Part shown: in pieces, positions 34,266 through 47,499 of the stretch
How the letters are laid out: every line of letters starts with the position of its first letter
Position numbering within the stretch: position 1 is the first letter of the stretch
From: Halichondria panicea
Lineage: Eukaryota > Porifera > Demospongiae > Suberitida > Halichondriidae
Direction of reading: 5' to 3'
Assembly: GCF_963675165.1 (NCBI RefSeq)
Contig: NC_087377.1
Span: forward strand, 14,008,198-14,072,197
DNA length: 64,000 bases
The notes under the pieces: model-generated
What the model saw: only the letters and a program-made list of their open reading frames with translations
Databases searched by the model: none
What the model was told of the DNA's origin: nothing
Translations under genes and position numbers: made by a program

Positions 34266-34676
34266 TCAGTCAGACAAAGAGCGGTGAAACGTCGAAATAG
34301 TGCAATTTTTAAAATGAAAATATTCATTCATTAAAATGTTTATGGATTATGAAATGAGAGATACAAAGAGAGAAAAGGCTAAATAAACTATCTGTTCAGC
34401 CAGTTTCTTGATGTGGCCTTTCCCTGCAGAGATAGAACAGTTTGAACATGAGTCAAAATAATTGAAATATTGCTAAACACAGGCAAACCCACTGCCAATC
34501 CTATGTAAAACCTACTGGTTTTACTATTATAATGTCTTGTATTTGTACTGCAGATTATGATCATTTTATGGCTATTAAAATAATGCAACAGAAAGCATGC
34601 ACATGCATAATTATGAAAAACGAGAGTATATACAGTCATAAGTTAAGCATGCACACAGAATCCAGATGCCTTTATA

Positions 34677-37317
34677 ATGGTGAAATATTACTATATACTC
34701 TTTATTCTAAGCTGGTTACACTACTGCCACTGTGAAACAATTATAATTATTCAAGAGACGTTAGCTAAAAATTATTACAATCCCTTGTGGATGGACAATG
34801 AATATAGGAACTTCAATAAGTGTAATAACGGATGATGGAAAAGACATACTTTCTGGTTCATACTGTCCAACAACTGTTAAGCTTATCTGCAATGTTCCGA
34901 ATCTCCCTAATTTGCGATGGACATACAATACCAGCAAAGAAATAATTGTTATTTTTCTCTCGGATAGTGTAGAACACTACCCAATCCCAGCATTTCCATT
35001 TTACCAGTTAAAATTTTAATGTATACAAAAATCATATGAATCGGACTCGGATTAATGCTTCAACAGTTCTCACTGTTGATCTGTCAGATCTGAACAAACA
35101 GAATATTGAAATTATTTCTTGTGGTTATTTTTTTGTGGATAAGACAGTACCAGTGAATATCAGCATTTTGCAGCCAACATTTCCTTCTGTTAGCCCCCAA
35201 GTTTATACAGCTGTGATGGTGCGTTATGAGTCTGGACTTATATCTAGTGTAGATGTATCATGGAGAACATTTCAGGTACATATAATATAATAACTATAGA
35301 GAAAGAAATGCAAATGCAAACCCATGGTTCCTGTAGCAACCGGATTGTCCTGAATATGAAAATTCCCAAGAATACCTCATCAATGTCACTGGATGTGGGT
35401 GGACGTGGCTCAACCACAGTACCTGTCAAGATACTATTTGCTCGTCCGTTTTCAATAATTGTACGGAGAACCTGAGTGAAATTACCCTACAAGCCAACGT
35501 TGCTGACATTGAGAGTGAAAAAGTAGCCTATCCCACATCTGTAGGTGAGAGCTTTAACTTGGTAGTATTACATTTATCGACCGGTTTTTTTTATTTACAG
35601 ATTACTATAATCAATATTTCCGACCTGCTGTTAATCAGTCGTCGAGGTGCCAAATTCATGTGCAGTGTTTACCCATGAGAGGAGATGTTAGTATACATTA
35701 AATGTGTACCATTCGATACACTACAGATCCCGATTATGGAAATCTATCAAATCCTATCATGAATTCTGTTGCCACAACACCTGTCTTACTTTCACGCATC
35801 ACGCCTGGCACTATGTACTACTTTGAATTCTCAGTGTTGGTGAATGATACCTTACTGATCACAGAGAGAATTGAGTACATTACAGAATCAGAAGGTACGG
35901 GAATGAAATTTTCTTGAGATAATGCCACTTTAATCAGCAAGATCTTGTCTCATAGACGTGTGCATGCTCATTTTATACTGCACACATGCACCTACAGAAT
36001 TGTTTCAGTTGGGTGCAAGAGAATTAAGGCGTCATCATTGCCATTACATCAGTTTTCTTAGGATGCTTTACTGTGCACACTATAATCATATTGTGCTTAA
36101 ATAGTAAGTATATATATATACGTTAATTTTTGTCACTCATATCAGTATTGGTATATAATAATAATTATAGTATTATGATAATTATTGCAGAGGGTCATCC
36201 TAAAGTTTCCAGGTTCATTTCTAACAAACACATTCAATTCTTGATGACACTGATCCTCTTCATGTTGTTTATTGCGTGTGGAACTCTGTTGACAACCTTT
36301 GCAATTATTTTAAATGGTGCGTATTGGACTTGTGCCAACTCTCGTTTGCAATACTTTGTGTGACATTGTTTTTAATACAGATGTGTGTTTATTGAATGAA
36401 GAAGTTCCCAACAAATTGCTTGATGCAATGTTAGTACTTTCATGTGTTGGGATAGGAATCCTTCTCCTCTATTGGGTCTTCAGACAATATAAAATATATA
36501 AGCAGCATACTAAAGGTAACTTAGAGAGAGTAATTAATATTGTATACATCTTTTCATGCATCTTATTTTGTGTATAGGAACCAAAAACAAGCTTGAAAAC
36601 ACGACGTATGTTCTTCCTTTAACATGTAGTACAGTTCATTATATTTTAATATAGGTCTCATTGCGACTATGCTCTTCGTCCGAACACCTCTTCACAAAGA
36701 GCTCAATATAACGCTCAAGAGTCACCTGAGGTAATTAAATTGTGTTTCAAATTAAGACAATTTATTTTACTATTCAGAAGACACCTGATTCTCAAGAGTG
36801 CCAACAATTGCATCCCGAAGGTGTTAACGAAATGGTTCCAATGCAGAATAAGCCTTTGAATGGCAGCCAGCTAATGATGACACCTAGTAGGAAATGTCCA
36901 CCCTCTACACTTCCCAAACAAAGAAAGTCAGGTCAGCATTCCAACACTGTTTTGTACGATGAGGTTGGTTTAGCAAAAGTCAAAGGCAATGTCTCGGATA
37001 TGACAGAATTCGAGTTGAAAGCTAACGAGTCTTACGGGCACACAGACAAGAGGTTTTCAACTGCCAAGAGCAACGTGACTGATTGTCCATTATGTTCAAC
37101 ACCAGCCAGCAAAATCCAGCAAGATTTGTCATTACGTCACCAGTACAGTGACATCAATGCGAAACCGAAGAGTGAGCATCCTGAGCTGAATGCTATTGAG
37201 CAGGAGCAGATAGAGTTGAAGTATAATCAGTCGTATTGTCAGCTAACAAGTGCTGTCGGTCAGATAGGAGGATGTGAACCACTGCACGAGTACGACTATA
37301 TATACGTGGACTCCTAA
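34677..37317 (+). pseudogene. gene C: damaged copy of gene B type receptor with intact tail exon
   Basis: The exon layout follows gene B: 34677-34731, 34808-35275, 35337-35544, 35601-35894, one near 35998, then exons through 36720, and a long last exon 36778-37317. There are four lesions. Joining exon 1 to exon 2 creates TGA. A 2-base loss near 34999-35012 shifts the Ig frame. CAA has become TAA at 35699-35701. An extra ttaa at 36024-36027 shifts the first membrane exon. By contrast the last exon is an unbroken 180-codon frame with VLYDEV, NESYGH, HQYSDI, NQSYCQL and HEYDYIYVDS. That tail differs from gene B's, so it is from a distinct lineage. Either decay is recent or the tail is used with other 5' exons. 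Confidence 0.75.
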
Positions 37318-37671
37318 TAACGAGGGATAAGAACCACTGCACAATGCATATCATACATAATTATACGGACGGCACCTCTAGTTAACACACTATTAATTTT
37401 CATAAAGAATTGCAATTAATGTATAGTAAACTGAGTATAATTCTGTCATCGTAACATCTGAGTGTATTGCATGCGTGTTATCATAATTATATTTGTTGGG
37501 AATAATTAAGCTGCTTAAAATAGTCCCCTAGAATTCTTTAGATGCACAGTACAGTACTATGTTTAGCCAACATTGTTTGTCCATTGCAGACACTCTCACA
37601 CATGTACACACACCCTCACACCTCGTCATACGTTCACCACACACACATGAACACGATAACATGCATGCACA

Positions 37672-37855
37672 CATGTCTAATTGGGTTGGATGCAAGGAAA
37701 CTGAGGCACCAATGTCCTGCAAAACAAAGATGAAACATATCATGCCCAAGAGAAATGTCATGACTCACCCATTTCTAGTAGGACTAAAATTAATATACTT
37801 TTTCAAACGAGCACTATAAGCCATACTTTGTGCTGGACTATGTGCATGCATGCAT
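37672..37855 (+). pseudogene. decayed SGK-like kinase N-lobe exon
   Basis: HIMPKRNVMTHPFLVGL matches the alpha-C to HPFLVGL segment of gene A ([17 protein letters not shown]) and of SGKs. Nearby DNA (gtaggactaaaattaatata, tttgtgctggactatgtg) also follows gene A's exon 10744-11000, with stops and shifts. Like gene A it has no Glu in alpha-C and lacks the same few residues before HPF. Confidence 0.7.
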
Positions 37856-38164
37856 GGGTTCTTCAGAGAAGGCTTTACCCACTTCCCTGAGTGAAGTGCG
37901 GCCTGGGATCGAGGCTAATCACATTATGGCTATAATACCATTGACCCATGCACTGTGTATATTCTTGGTTAAATATCTGTAGAGCTGTACTCTCAGTACT
38001 ATATAAATAAGAGAGATATTCGAGTGCAAGTTGAGACCTGGCCTTTCATAAGTATCAGTTAGTCCACTCACTGACAATGCATGTATATAGGGTCCTGCTA
38101 TTTTGAGGTCATTTTTGCCCTTAGGTATATGCACACGTACTATAGGACACATGAGCTTGCATGC

Positions 38165-38290
38165 TTGAGACCTATTCATAATGCAAGGACGTTTGGAATA
38201 GACTCAGGAACTGGTGATGTTGAAAACATCGAAGTGCACCAGTTTTTTAGTTTATCACCTGCAATGACTCAATTGCATGTTATATATAAG
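38165..38290 (+). pseudogene. decayed SGK-like kinase C-lobe fragment
   Basis: RTFGIDSGTGDVENIEVHQF followed by FSL lines up with gene A's [17 protein letters not shown] segment near the end of the kinase domain. It stands about 850 bases after the tail exon of gene C and 310 bases after the N-lobe fragment. Confidence 0.55.
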
Positions 38291-38514
38291 AGCCTCCCTC
38301 ATTCAACTTCCTGGTAAAGATTCCCTCCATTACCGAGAGATTGACTCGGATCGATCTCATCGGTAAGGCTATTTCTAACACTCCTTCCCTTTGAAATACG
38401 AGACAGTGGGCATGTCTGTGAGCGTTACAGACCACACTTTACTTCAGGTTAATAAGATTATTTTATATCCAAATATCCATGACGTGTATTAAAATGTATT
38501 GTCACTCCCACACA

Positions 38515-40144
38515 CCTACAGAATCGTTACTGTTGAGAAGGTGTCATCCTTGCCACTAATATTATTTTAGGATACTCTACTGTCCACACTATAATTATAC
38601 GATGATAATGTACCAAATTAAGTTCTGTCACTCAGATCAGTATTGGCAATGGCACCATAAAGGTGGTGAGCATACTGTGTTCTAACTTCATGTTCATTAT
38701 ATGAAACGCATTCAAATCTCAATCATCACACTGATTCTCCTGCATGGTCCTGTTTATTGGATGTGGCACTCTGTTGACAACCTTGGTATGTTGAATTGGT
38801 ATATACCAACTTACATGTTTTCTTTTGATATAGATGTGTGTTTCACAAACTAAAAAGTTCCCAACAGCTTGATGCACTGTTATTAACTTCGTAGCATCTT
38901 AATGGGTCTCAGTGGGATACAAAGTTATAAAACAACTAGAGCAAACAAAAGGTAAGTAAATCATTTACATTGGAAGGTTACAGTTGTTTATCTGTTAATT
39001 GTGTGACATACAATAGGTCTGGTTGCGATATAACAATCATCAGAACAGCAAATCACAGAAATGTAATATCCAAGAATCGTCAGAGGTTTTTGCCTTAGCC
39101 ATGAAGATTGTGTTATCGAGGATACAAAGAAATGCATTAATGTGTACCAGGGCAGGAATTTTTATAATTTAATTATAGCCTCTGGAGCACACACCGACTT
39201 TAACCATTAATTTTACCAGCTGAATGATTGTGGAAAAAATTCGAACTCTGCATGCTATACCTCGCCTGATTCATGTGTAGATTTCTACAACAAGCTGTCA
39301 CTAGGCCCTGATAAATTATGTTTTTTTCTTAATTCTTGCCTATTATTCTTGGCATAAAAAATCCGCATAACAAAATTCTGAAAATGTGACATAAAAATTA
39401 AGACAAAGACATAAATACAGCACCCAACTGACACACAACATAATTAAATGTGTTATAATTATCTTGCTGACTTGTTTTTGCCGCCATGAAACGTCGTTAT
39501 GCATGTAATGATCTTTACCAAAAATGAACATATGCCAATTATTCTTTATCTAGACACCTATTATGCTAAAAATTGAGCATAATTTGTCAGGGCCTTAGCT
39601 GTCACCCACTGACCTCAATTTTCAGGTCACTTTTTTCCTATTGGTAACCCAATCCAGCCACACCCAACGCTCAAGTGAAATCCCTTCCCTTTTCCACATA
39701 ATAGCCGGAATGTGCAGGGGATTCTTGATGTTTTCAGCGTCCTCAAAGTATTCTTGAAACTGCAGGATGACACGTATATATTAGGACATTATGAGGTTGG
39801 TATCAGACTCTAGTGTACACCCTCAGCTACCTGCCAAATCACGTCTCGGGAGTCCTGAAACCTTAAGAGTGTGGAACCAAGGAGATCGAACCCCGGTTAA
39901 GGAGGCCTTTTGTGCGCCCTCTTAAAATTCCTCTATACATGTTTGGGCAACAAAACGCGGGAGAATAATTACACTTCACTACACGTGGTGATTTTAGCAA
40001 CTTTGTGCACTCTCTGCATGTGCCACATCTGATGGACGCAGTGCGGGCCACACGTTTTTGGCTCATCGAGTCATGCAATGGGGTTAATTAAGGCCATCAA
40101 ACAGATGTGGCACACAGGATGACTTTATGGGAAACTTGAAGAGG
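38515..40144 (+). pseudogene. decayed 3' half of a gene B type receptor
   Basis: DNA at 38515-38600, 38690-38790, 38830-38955 and 39010-39090 matches the membrane exons and short exons of gene B (gaaggtgtcatccttgccac, ctgattctcctg, agatgtgtgtttcacaaac, aatgtaatatccaag), with many stops and deletions. A further piece near 40086-40144 (ggccatcaaacagatgtggc .. gggaaacttgaagag) matches gene B exon 29450-29539. Confidence 0.65.
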
Positions 40145-43100
40145 TAATACTATTATATCACGTACACACCAAAACTCCGTCAATTCCTTTCAAGAGTATA
40201 AAGCTGGATAATGTTGAGTTGTATATGTATTCGCATTGATAGAAACAATGCAGCTATAAGGGTGTACTGATTGTAAATTCAGTATACTTGTGACACAATG
40301 TGCTGTGTGCATGTACGTGATGCCACTTCACTATTATTAGTGCATGTTTGTCCATAATAATTATATCTCAACTTATCTACACTTTGCTATTGAGACTAGC
40401 GATCAATTTAAAAGTACGCAGTAATTATGATAATCAATTTTACGTTACATTGATTGTATGCATGAGTGCATGAAGGGGTTGTATAATTGGAAGTGTGATA
40501 TACACATACTGTTACAAAATATCCGATAAGGTACAACGTTGTGATACTGCACTAAACTGACATGCTTGCATGTGCTAGATCTAAACGGAAGACTCTATTT
40601 GCAAGATTGAAGCAGTTCATTGTCAACGTAATCGTACTCCACTTTATCCTCTGGGTCAGTGGATACTCTTGCCAAACCATACGACTGATTCGCTTCCATG
40701 TTCATCTTGCCTCTTCTAGCTCCACTTCTTTTTAAAATTCCCACTTTATCGTAAGATAGGTTAGCTTTTAATCTCATTTCTTCATCTGGTCGGGAACGTT
40801 CTTTCTTTGGCTTTCCATAAGACTCGTTAGGAATTGAACTTACACTCGACTTTGTATAAACACTACTGCCTATTATTGGATCATCGGCTTCACAATAGGA
40901 GTGAGTCAGGCCTTCATTTTGCTGTGCTGTTTCTGGATTCGAATAGACAACCTCCCGATCAATTTCCCTTGATTCTTGTATTCGTATTTCCGGTGCATTC
41001 TCTCTCGGTTGCACTCTAGTCTCCGTTTCTCTTTTCAATTTTAATTTTTTTAGCACAATATAGTATGTACTAACTCCCGTGACGAAACCGAGTACCAAAG
41101 AGAATATGAATACACCAACAGTAGTTGCTACGGTCACTCCGACAGATACACCATTGGAACTGCTTCCTGTCACTGAAATTATACAGCTGATGTTAAAGGC
41201 TTATGCATTAATAGAAGTCACCTATAAAAATATTATGTAGGACAGGATCACTTCTCCCCACGTTGTTGATAGCTTGGAGCTCCAACACGTAGTTACCATC
41301 TCTGGAAAGCGGGACAGTGAATGTGACGCTGCACACCATTGTACAGGTACCACTATTAGTAGTTGAGATGTGATGATAATCATTCCCAGTTAGGGTGGCC
41401 TCATAGCGTATTTGTTGTCTAGAAGCAGGGCATGCCACAACCTGTGATTGACAATCATGCATGGATCAGATAAGGTGTAAATGTATAGCCCCTGGGCCAG
41501 TATTGCATGGTAAAAATGGTATGGCTTACTGGTGGTTCCCATGAAACGGTCAGCATAACAGAAGCAGAAGATTTAAAGGATTTGACAATATTGATTTGTT
41601 GAGGGTCTTCTGATAATGCCTGTTGCCTTACCTGAACATCAATTGTGATTGTCTGGTGCGTTACCGGATCGCCGCATCTGATTTCATTAATGTGCTGCTC
41701 CTCAAGCTCTGAGATGTTGAGGGTAAGAGTTGAAGAAAAGTTTCCGAAATTCCGTTGATCACTCTGCAAAACTGAGCTCAACTCAACAGAAATAAAGGCT
41801 GGATTTGATACAGTTTGAGTAGAAATCATACTGTCAGGATAGAATGAATGAATTTCTTCCTTAGTGACATTGTAACTCCAACGCAAACTAGTGAGATCCA
41901 CTCCCTCACAAAACAGTCTGACAGTTCCAGGACAGTGTTCACCAATCAGACTCGCTCCTCCCTCTACAGTCAGAGAAACACCTGCAACATGATTACATGC
42001 ACTCAATGTTGCATAGCAAATCATGAAAACATGCAGGGATCTTACTAATTGCTCCGCTTTGTCCAACAGTGAAACACAGTAAGACAACACTCATTACCAA
42101 GTGAAATACTGCCATCCTATTAATATAATAGCTACTTGAGACAGAACAATAATGGCTATTACTATGATTCTCCCAAATTATTTTACTAAAAACAAATATA
42201 CATCACTACATGTAGCTATCTCGTAGTTCACGTGCAGTCTCTCATACTTCAATTCACATGTTGATGTGGATTAGATCTATATTTGAAGACAATGTTATCA
42301 GTTGCAAAACATTGCTTTCTATGTACCTGGTTATAGTGTTCAGTTAACTTCATATTTCATAATCAGGTCACCTGGAGAGTATAGATCTTACGTTAGCTTG
42401 CCCTTCAGATTCCAGTAGACAAAGTATAAGCCCTGATAAATAATTATTATGCTCGGAATAATCTGGAATGTAATAGCATGAACAGTATAAATTTGTCCTC
42501 TTTCTTCCTACAGTGGATTGCAACCTTTCTCTTGTGAGATTTGATGCTTGAGGCAAGGCTTGCATGAGCATGAGGAGCTTTGAACACTTCGATCAAATTA
42601 GATGATCTTGCTGTTATAGTATTTAGAGCATTCTGCACATGCGCAATAGTGTTTTGCGGTTAATTTTGCCTATTATTCAAGATGCTGCCTATTATTCAAA
42701 ATAATTATTATTCAAGTGTATAATTAGCTCAGGCCTAGCATTGAGCGTGAACAAAAACTTAGCCAACAAGTTCGCTTGAAATCCATCGCTAAACGAAAAG
42801 GGCTCGAAAAGGCACCCAAAAAACCTGATAATCGAGTAGTAATCACTGCATGTGTGTACTTATGTAAACTATAAGAACTCATGCATATATAATTATAATA
42901 GCTAAACTATTCAGGAATGTTGTGCAGACCTTAGCGGACAACAATTGGTCTTTTCCATTTTGCTAAGAGATTGTCCACTATATAGAAAAATCCGTTGCTG
43001 TTTTATAATTAACCACCACACAATTATACCCACCACCTTTGATTACCATGGAAATCTTTTTTGGATCGTTCTCTACTTACACAATGGTATCAGTAGTATT

Positions 43101-43170
43101 ACTTAGAAATTATTTTGTGATTGTAGCTAATAATTAATTATATATACCAATACTGAGGAGCAAATATTGC
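39846..43170. repeat. segmental duplication, copy 1 (holds gene D)
   Basis: Matched in the same orientation by 53006-57570, shifted by about 13.15 kb. The match starts near aaaccttaagagtgtggaac and covers the whole of gene D. After 42450 it continues as a weaker match at 57180-57570 (aacttagccaacaagtttgc), because the second copy has an insertion between. Point differences are few within the gene. Confidence 0.8.
40595..42115 (-). CDS. gene D: Ig-FN3 single-pass receptor with tyrosine-rich tail
   Basis: Four exons on the minus strand, 42115-42046, 41981-41530, 41441-41222 and 41172-40595, total 1320 bases (439 residues), with phases matching throughout. Exon 1 is a signal peptide (MAVFHLVMSVVLLCFTVGQ). 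Exon 2 holds an Ig-like domain (EHCPGTVRLFC, LRWSYN, EIRCGD). Exon 3 completes an FN3-like domain (YVLELQAINNVGRSDP). Exon 4 begins with one membrane helix (GVFIFSLVLGFVTGV) followed by a basic stop-transfer and a tail with VVYSNPE, HSYCEAD, SVYTKS, NESYGKP, NLSYDKV, NQSYGLA and YDYVDNE. The NxxY and YxxV patterns suggest PTB or SH2 partners. It is a relative of genes A, B and F but lacks the extra cysteine-rich segment and two membrane helices. The ligand is unknown. Confidence 0.85.
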
Positions 43171-43854
43171 GTTTTTTTACTCTCTAGACTAAAGGCACTG
43201 TAATTATCAGTGGAAATGGGTGGCTTGGTCGACCTCGCCCACAGACAAAAAGACGTTATATGATTATCGGGATGTTTGCAGGGACATTTTATACTGGGAC
43301 AAACACCAGGGGAAAAAGCTGGGAATCTAATACTCTTCCATAAACTCTTCTGTACTGGGTATGACCAAGAGCACTCCTGGTATATGACTATGTTAGAAAT
43401 TTTGTGAACCTTTTTATAGACAAACTATTGTGAAAAATAAAAAAGGTGATGACACTGCAAATAGTTGTGGCTCAGGTGCTGTTGCAGGAAAGTGACCGCC
43501 TAATACTAGTTGGGCGGAAGTCCTGTCACGGCAAAATCTGTCCCCCCCTAAAATTAGTCCAGGGGGACCGATTTTGGCAGCAAAAGTGGTCCCCCCGGAC
43601 TGGTCTTGATTGGATTGCCATAATTGGTCCTATACCCTGCCTGAATGCTGTGAGGATGCAATCTTCTGAGCCTCCTTCTTTTGGACTGTAGATAGTGTCT
43701 CAACTGTTTATTTCAATTTTCATCAACAACACATCGCGAGCCATCAGCAATATTAAAATCAGGCTAGTGTATACTCACAATAAAGTAGATGAATGCATCA
43801 GTTACATCTATGCAGTATAAATGAGGGCTTAGCCAACTGTAAATTACTTTTTGC
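43171..43854. other. intergenic, repeat-like
   Basis: Includes G/C-run sequence (ctgtcacggcaaaatctgtc) that resembles DNA near 47280, probably a dispersed element. No gene is supported. Confidence 0.35.
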
Positions 43855-45180
43855 AGTTTCTACAGTACCAGCGTTTATTGGTGTTTAGTACTTCTTCATC
43901 GATTTTCTCGCAAGTGTCGTGATACCACTGCACCATACCACCCTGTCAGACGCATGCAGCTCCTGAATCTGTCAAACGACAGTGAAAACATACATTGAAC
44001 GACTCTGTTTTGCTGGGGCGACTAATAGCTCTTCTTGAGATTAATTGGAAAGTGGTCTAGTTGCCCGCTCTCAAGACACTGGATCAAGTGGTTTCTCATC
44101 TGTATCTGCATGGTTATAAACCATACTAGTAGGATTGATTGCGAGACATATAAGGAAGTTGCAAAAGCCAAAGCAAACAGACCATGCACAATCTGAAGCA
44201 CCGATTTGATGCTGTACGTTCATAATTATACTGAATCGTTATGGTATCTTTGCTTGTGTGAAGTAGAGCAACAATTTCTTCTTTGTTTCGACTTGTTGTG
44301 TATCTGCCACCACTATCATACACTTTCACGAATCCAGGAAGACAATTAATGGTAGAAATCAGAATCCAGTGGCTATCGGCAACATTAAGAGCCTGCACAA
44401 ACTCTGCAGTTTCTATATCAATAGAGAGGGTACAAGTTTATCAAACATCCTGTAAAACTGAGACTAGATGACCAAACTGAGAATGTAGTAGATGTTGCCC
44501 GACATCAATCAAATTATCAGTGAGCCATGCATCGATGTGGATGTTCTAAGATGTCTTTGTCGGCCTTGAATATTTAGCTTCAGTGATGGAGACCAAACTG
44601 AGAGGCCTTGACTCAGAGTTGTCTTCGCTCTTGTCATCTTGCATTGCTTTTCATCTCTTTAAAGCATTCCTTTTCTGTCGTCGTTTTGAATCTCTAGCAA
44701 AGCTTGTTCATTTCGAGATTTCTTGCATGGGGGAAGAACAGCAGGTGTTTCCTTTGTCATAATTATTATGTCTTCGTTTTAAATGTAGTGTGCAATTTTT
44801 TGAGAGCTTGACAATATTGGAAATGGGTATTGCTTGCTTGTATACTTGATAATAAGTTCAAAACAGGTGCTGGAGCCGTTAAGATAAAAATATCTTCATC
44901 AAGAAAACTTAAGTTTGGCTCTGGAACAATCTCAGTGTTTGCAATGATGGGGAAATATACGATAGCTCCAGTGGCGGGGAGGTAGGTGGGTTGGGAGGAG
45001 ATGAGCTGTGGGGCGGGGAGGTAGGTGGGTTGGGAGGAGGAGATGAGCTGTGGGGCGGGGAGGTAGGTGGGTTGGGAGGAGGAGATGAGCTGTGGGGCGG
45101 GGAGGTATAGATGAGCTGGGAGGAGGAGATGAGCTGTGGGGCTACTAAGTATACATCCAGACCTCAAAAGACTGCACTAC
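43855..45180 (-). pseudogene. decayed C48 protease-PHD element fragment
   Basis: On the minus strand, ADSHWILISTINC and VKVYDSGGRYTT fit the His and Asp regions of a C48/Ulp1-like protease. Downstream, after frame breaks, WYHDTCEKI and RWYCRNCKK fit the second half of a PHD finger. This is the same domain order as in the transposase gene at 21 kb, but the sequence is clearly different. Frameshifts and stops indicate a dead copy of another element family. Confidence 0.6.
44982..45143. repeat. minisatellite, unit about 42 bases
   Basis: About three and a half copies of ggtaggtgggttgggaggag followed by gagatgagctgtggggcgggga. On the minus strand it reads as a repeated LPAPQLISSSQPTY. Related C-rich sequence stands near 48395. 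Confidence 0.8.
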
Positions 45181-46017
45181 AATCAAGTTCAAGACTGTTA
45201 TATATCTGTGAGAGACCTGTTACAAGTGATAGTTTTTTTTTGCTATAGCTGTTCCTTAATTAACTATCGTACTTAGTCAAACACTCTGTTAACATTTTCA
45301 CATCCACTTGCACTGTAAAGCAATATAATTTTGAAACAACAACATCCATCACAATAATTATTACAGTGCACGAAAAACAAAAACAGCAGTGGAAGATAAC
45401 GAAAACAGCCTAGATTCAATTTAGATCTACAACTAGCTATAGTATTATATTCTGCAAGTGGAGATACTTTAATACGTATAATGATACCATGCACAAGTTG
45501 CACGTATCACACTGTATCATTTCATCGTAAGAGTCTGGGTGGAGACAATGGCAGCATAATTATAGTATTCACAATGCTGGAAAATCTCTTGTGCATGGCT
45601 ACTCAGTTCTTTTGACTTCAAAAATCTTCTTCATCAAAACAACGTACAAGGTGGTGCCTCATTTTGGGATGATGTCATCCAAATAATTGTCTCCTTGCAA
45701 TTCGTGGTATGCAGTACCCTCCTTCACTGGCCTTCATTCCACTTCCCTGAGTGAAGTGCGGGATCGAGGCTAGGTATATGCAGCGGCAATAGCAAATAAA
45801 CTACAGCTGTTGCTGCCACTGTTCTGCTGCTGAATAAAGCCCACAGACAGTCACAGTAACAACCCATTGTGTGCTTCTACATTTGGGCGATTTTCAGCTC
45901 AGTACTTGGCTCCAGTTTATTAACCTTGCCACCTTGATTAGTTGATAATGATTTGAGGAGTTAGTTAAGATTGGTGTCAGCAATTGTCAGGTCTATCGTT
46001 GCTGCGAGCTGGCTGTT
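45181..46017. other. intergenic
   Basis: No supported gene. A short piece near 45740 (acttccctgagtgaagtgcg) belongs to the same MITE family as 37880. Confidence 0.35.
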
Positions 46018-47370
46018 GAAGCTCTTTGCGGATGACCTTGCTCACATGATGCATGATCTCAATAGGGAGAAGGAGATACGGCATCTCAGCCAGCGCATCG
46101 TGGGGCCATAGGGTTGTTTCCACTTTTCTGATAATTGGGAGGCAAGTCTTTTAATAGAAAGTGGTTGCGATTGGGGCCAGTCCTCTGGTCAACGAAAACA
46201 CGAGGGGGGAGAATGAGGAGTGTTCTATCTCACGGACTTTTTGTTCGTATTGCCTTTTCTTTTCTTTTTCGTGGCTCCTGTATGTGGCGGACATGGAGCG
46301 CTTTTGGTTAGAGGGGGGGGCAGGGGGTTGAATACCCTCACATCTAGGTACGTTCTCAAGTTTCAAAGGTACTTCCCCAGAATCCGTCCACCACCACGTC
46401 AAGGCGGGCACCATCCTGTTTATTTGTTGAGGTGCCTTCAAAGGTTTCACTTGTCACTGGTTGTAGGGTGGGTTCTGTTGCGACACCGTGGCAGGTTTCT
46501 TTCAGCAGAGAGGCTCTCAGTTCATTGTGCCTTATACTGGGGTAGCCTCCTCTGGGGCATGAGAGAGCGTGTTGAATGGAGAACGTCTGTCCACAAACAC
46601 AGTGGGATGGTGTGTTTGCTGGGGGCCAACCATACCTCAGGGCTATTGCGTCACGAAAGGCAGTTTTGTGTAGGGTAAATTTATGCTCTTCCAATGGTAA
46701 AGCAGATAGCCAGCTTGAGGCACCTTTCTCGCTCCCAAGGTCCATCGCTAGTTGTTGAGGTTGAGGCAAGGAATCTCTAACCATAATTGCAGATTGTTTT
46801 GCATGTTCACCTCTTTTCTCTCTGACAATTATTTTTTCCTCCATTTGTTCCACAAGAATGTCGTACGGGTACGTGATGTTCTTTGCTACTATAAGATCCA
46901 CAAGGGGTTTTGTAATTGACTTAGACATAATAAACTGTTCTCCGGCTGTTGCGGCATGGTCAGGGAGGTTTAACCCACCAAGTCTTGTTAATAATGCGAA
47001 CAATTGTCTTTCTGTGTCGTTGGGGGCTTCTCTTCCAGTGAGTTTTGGGATTAGGTGACACCTGACGGTTTGCTCTAGGGGGTTTAAAAGCATGATATGT
47101 TTGGAGTTGTTCTAGTGAGGTACGCCCATTTGCTGGTGAATCCATGTGTCATTGAGCATGTGGTTGGCTATCGGCAATTTCTGAAAGCTTCACAATTTCT
47201 TCACACCATACCTTCGCTTTTTTATTCACAAAGTTTACGATAAATTCTGGTTTTCCAATGGGGGAGCCAAGCACTGTTGGACTGTCACGACAAAATCGGT
47301 CCGCTGCCAAATTTAGTTCACATGCACCAAAAATGGTCCGGCCGCCACGCTTGATTTGTGTAGCCAAAGA
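46018..47370 (-). pseudogene. 3' part of a LINE-like retroelement with endonuclease-like C-terminus
   Basis: Minus-strand reading from 47367 shows, across several frames, VLGSPIGKPEFI, RTTPNIS, CHLIPKLTGREAP, ARLGGLNLPDH-type text, SSWLSALPLEEHKFTLHK, RDAIALRYGWPP, HCVCGQTF, HALSCPRGGYPSIRHNELR, ARLDVVVDGFWG and then SFSPLVFSLTRGLAPIATT. This is the conserved C-terminal region of reverse-transcriptase proteins of a non-LTR type common in cnidarians and sponges. The Cys/His cluster and RHNE resemble a nuclease/zinc segment. Frameshifts near 47130 and 46400 and a stop near 46030 mark it as dead and 5'-truncated. Confidence 0.75.
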
Positions 47371-47499
47371 GATGAAGATAATGCAGCTGCAGAGTGCTAG
47401 CTATATACAGTCAGAATATAAGAAGCACAGATTGACAGAGTAAGATTGCTGAAGCCCATTGGACCAAGATGGAAGATATTGCAGCTGCAGAGTGTTCAG

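Noticed and set aside
37542-37733. His/Thr-rich frame (CACA-rich DNA)
   Set aside because: It is low-complexity sequence corresponding to the intron end before the kinase relic.
46220-46678. Long plus-strand frame over the LINE fragment
   Set aside because: It is the reverse of a recognisable reverse-transcriptase C-terminus on the minus strand.
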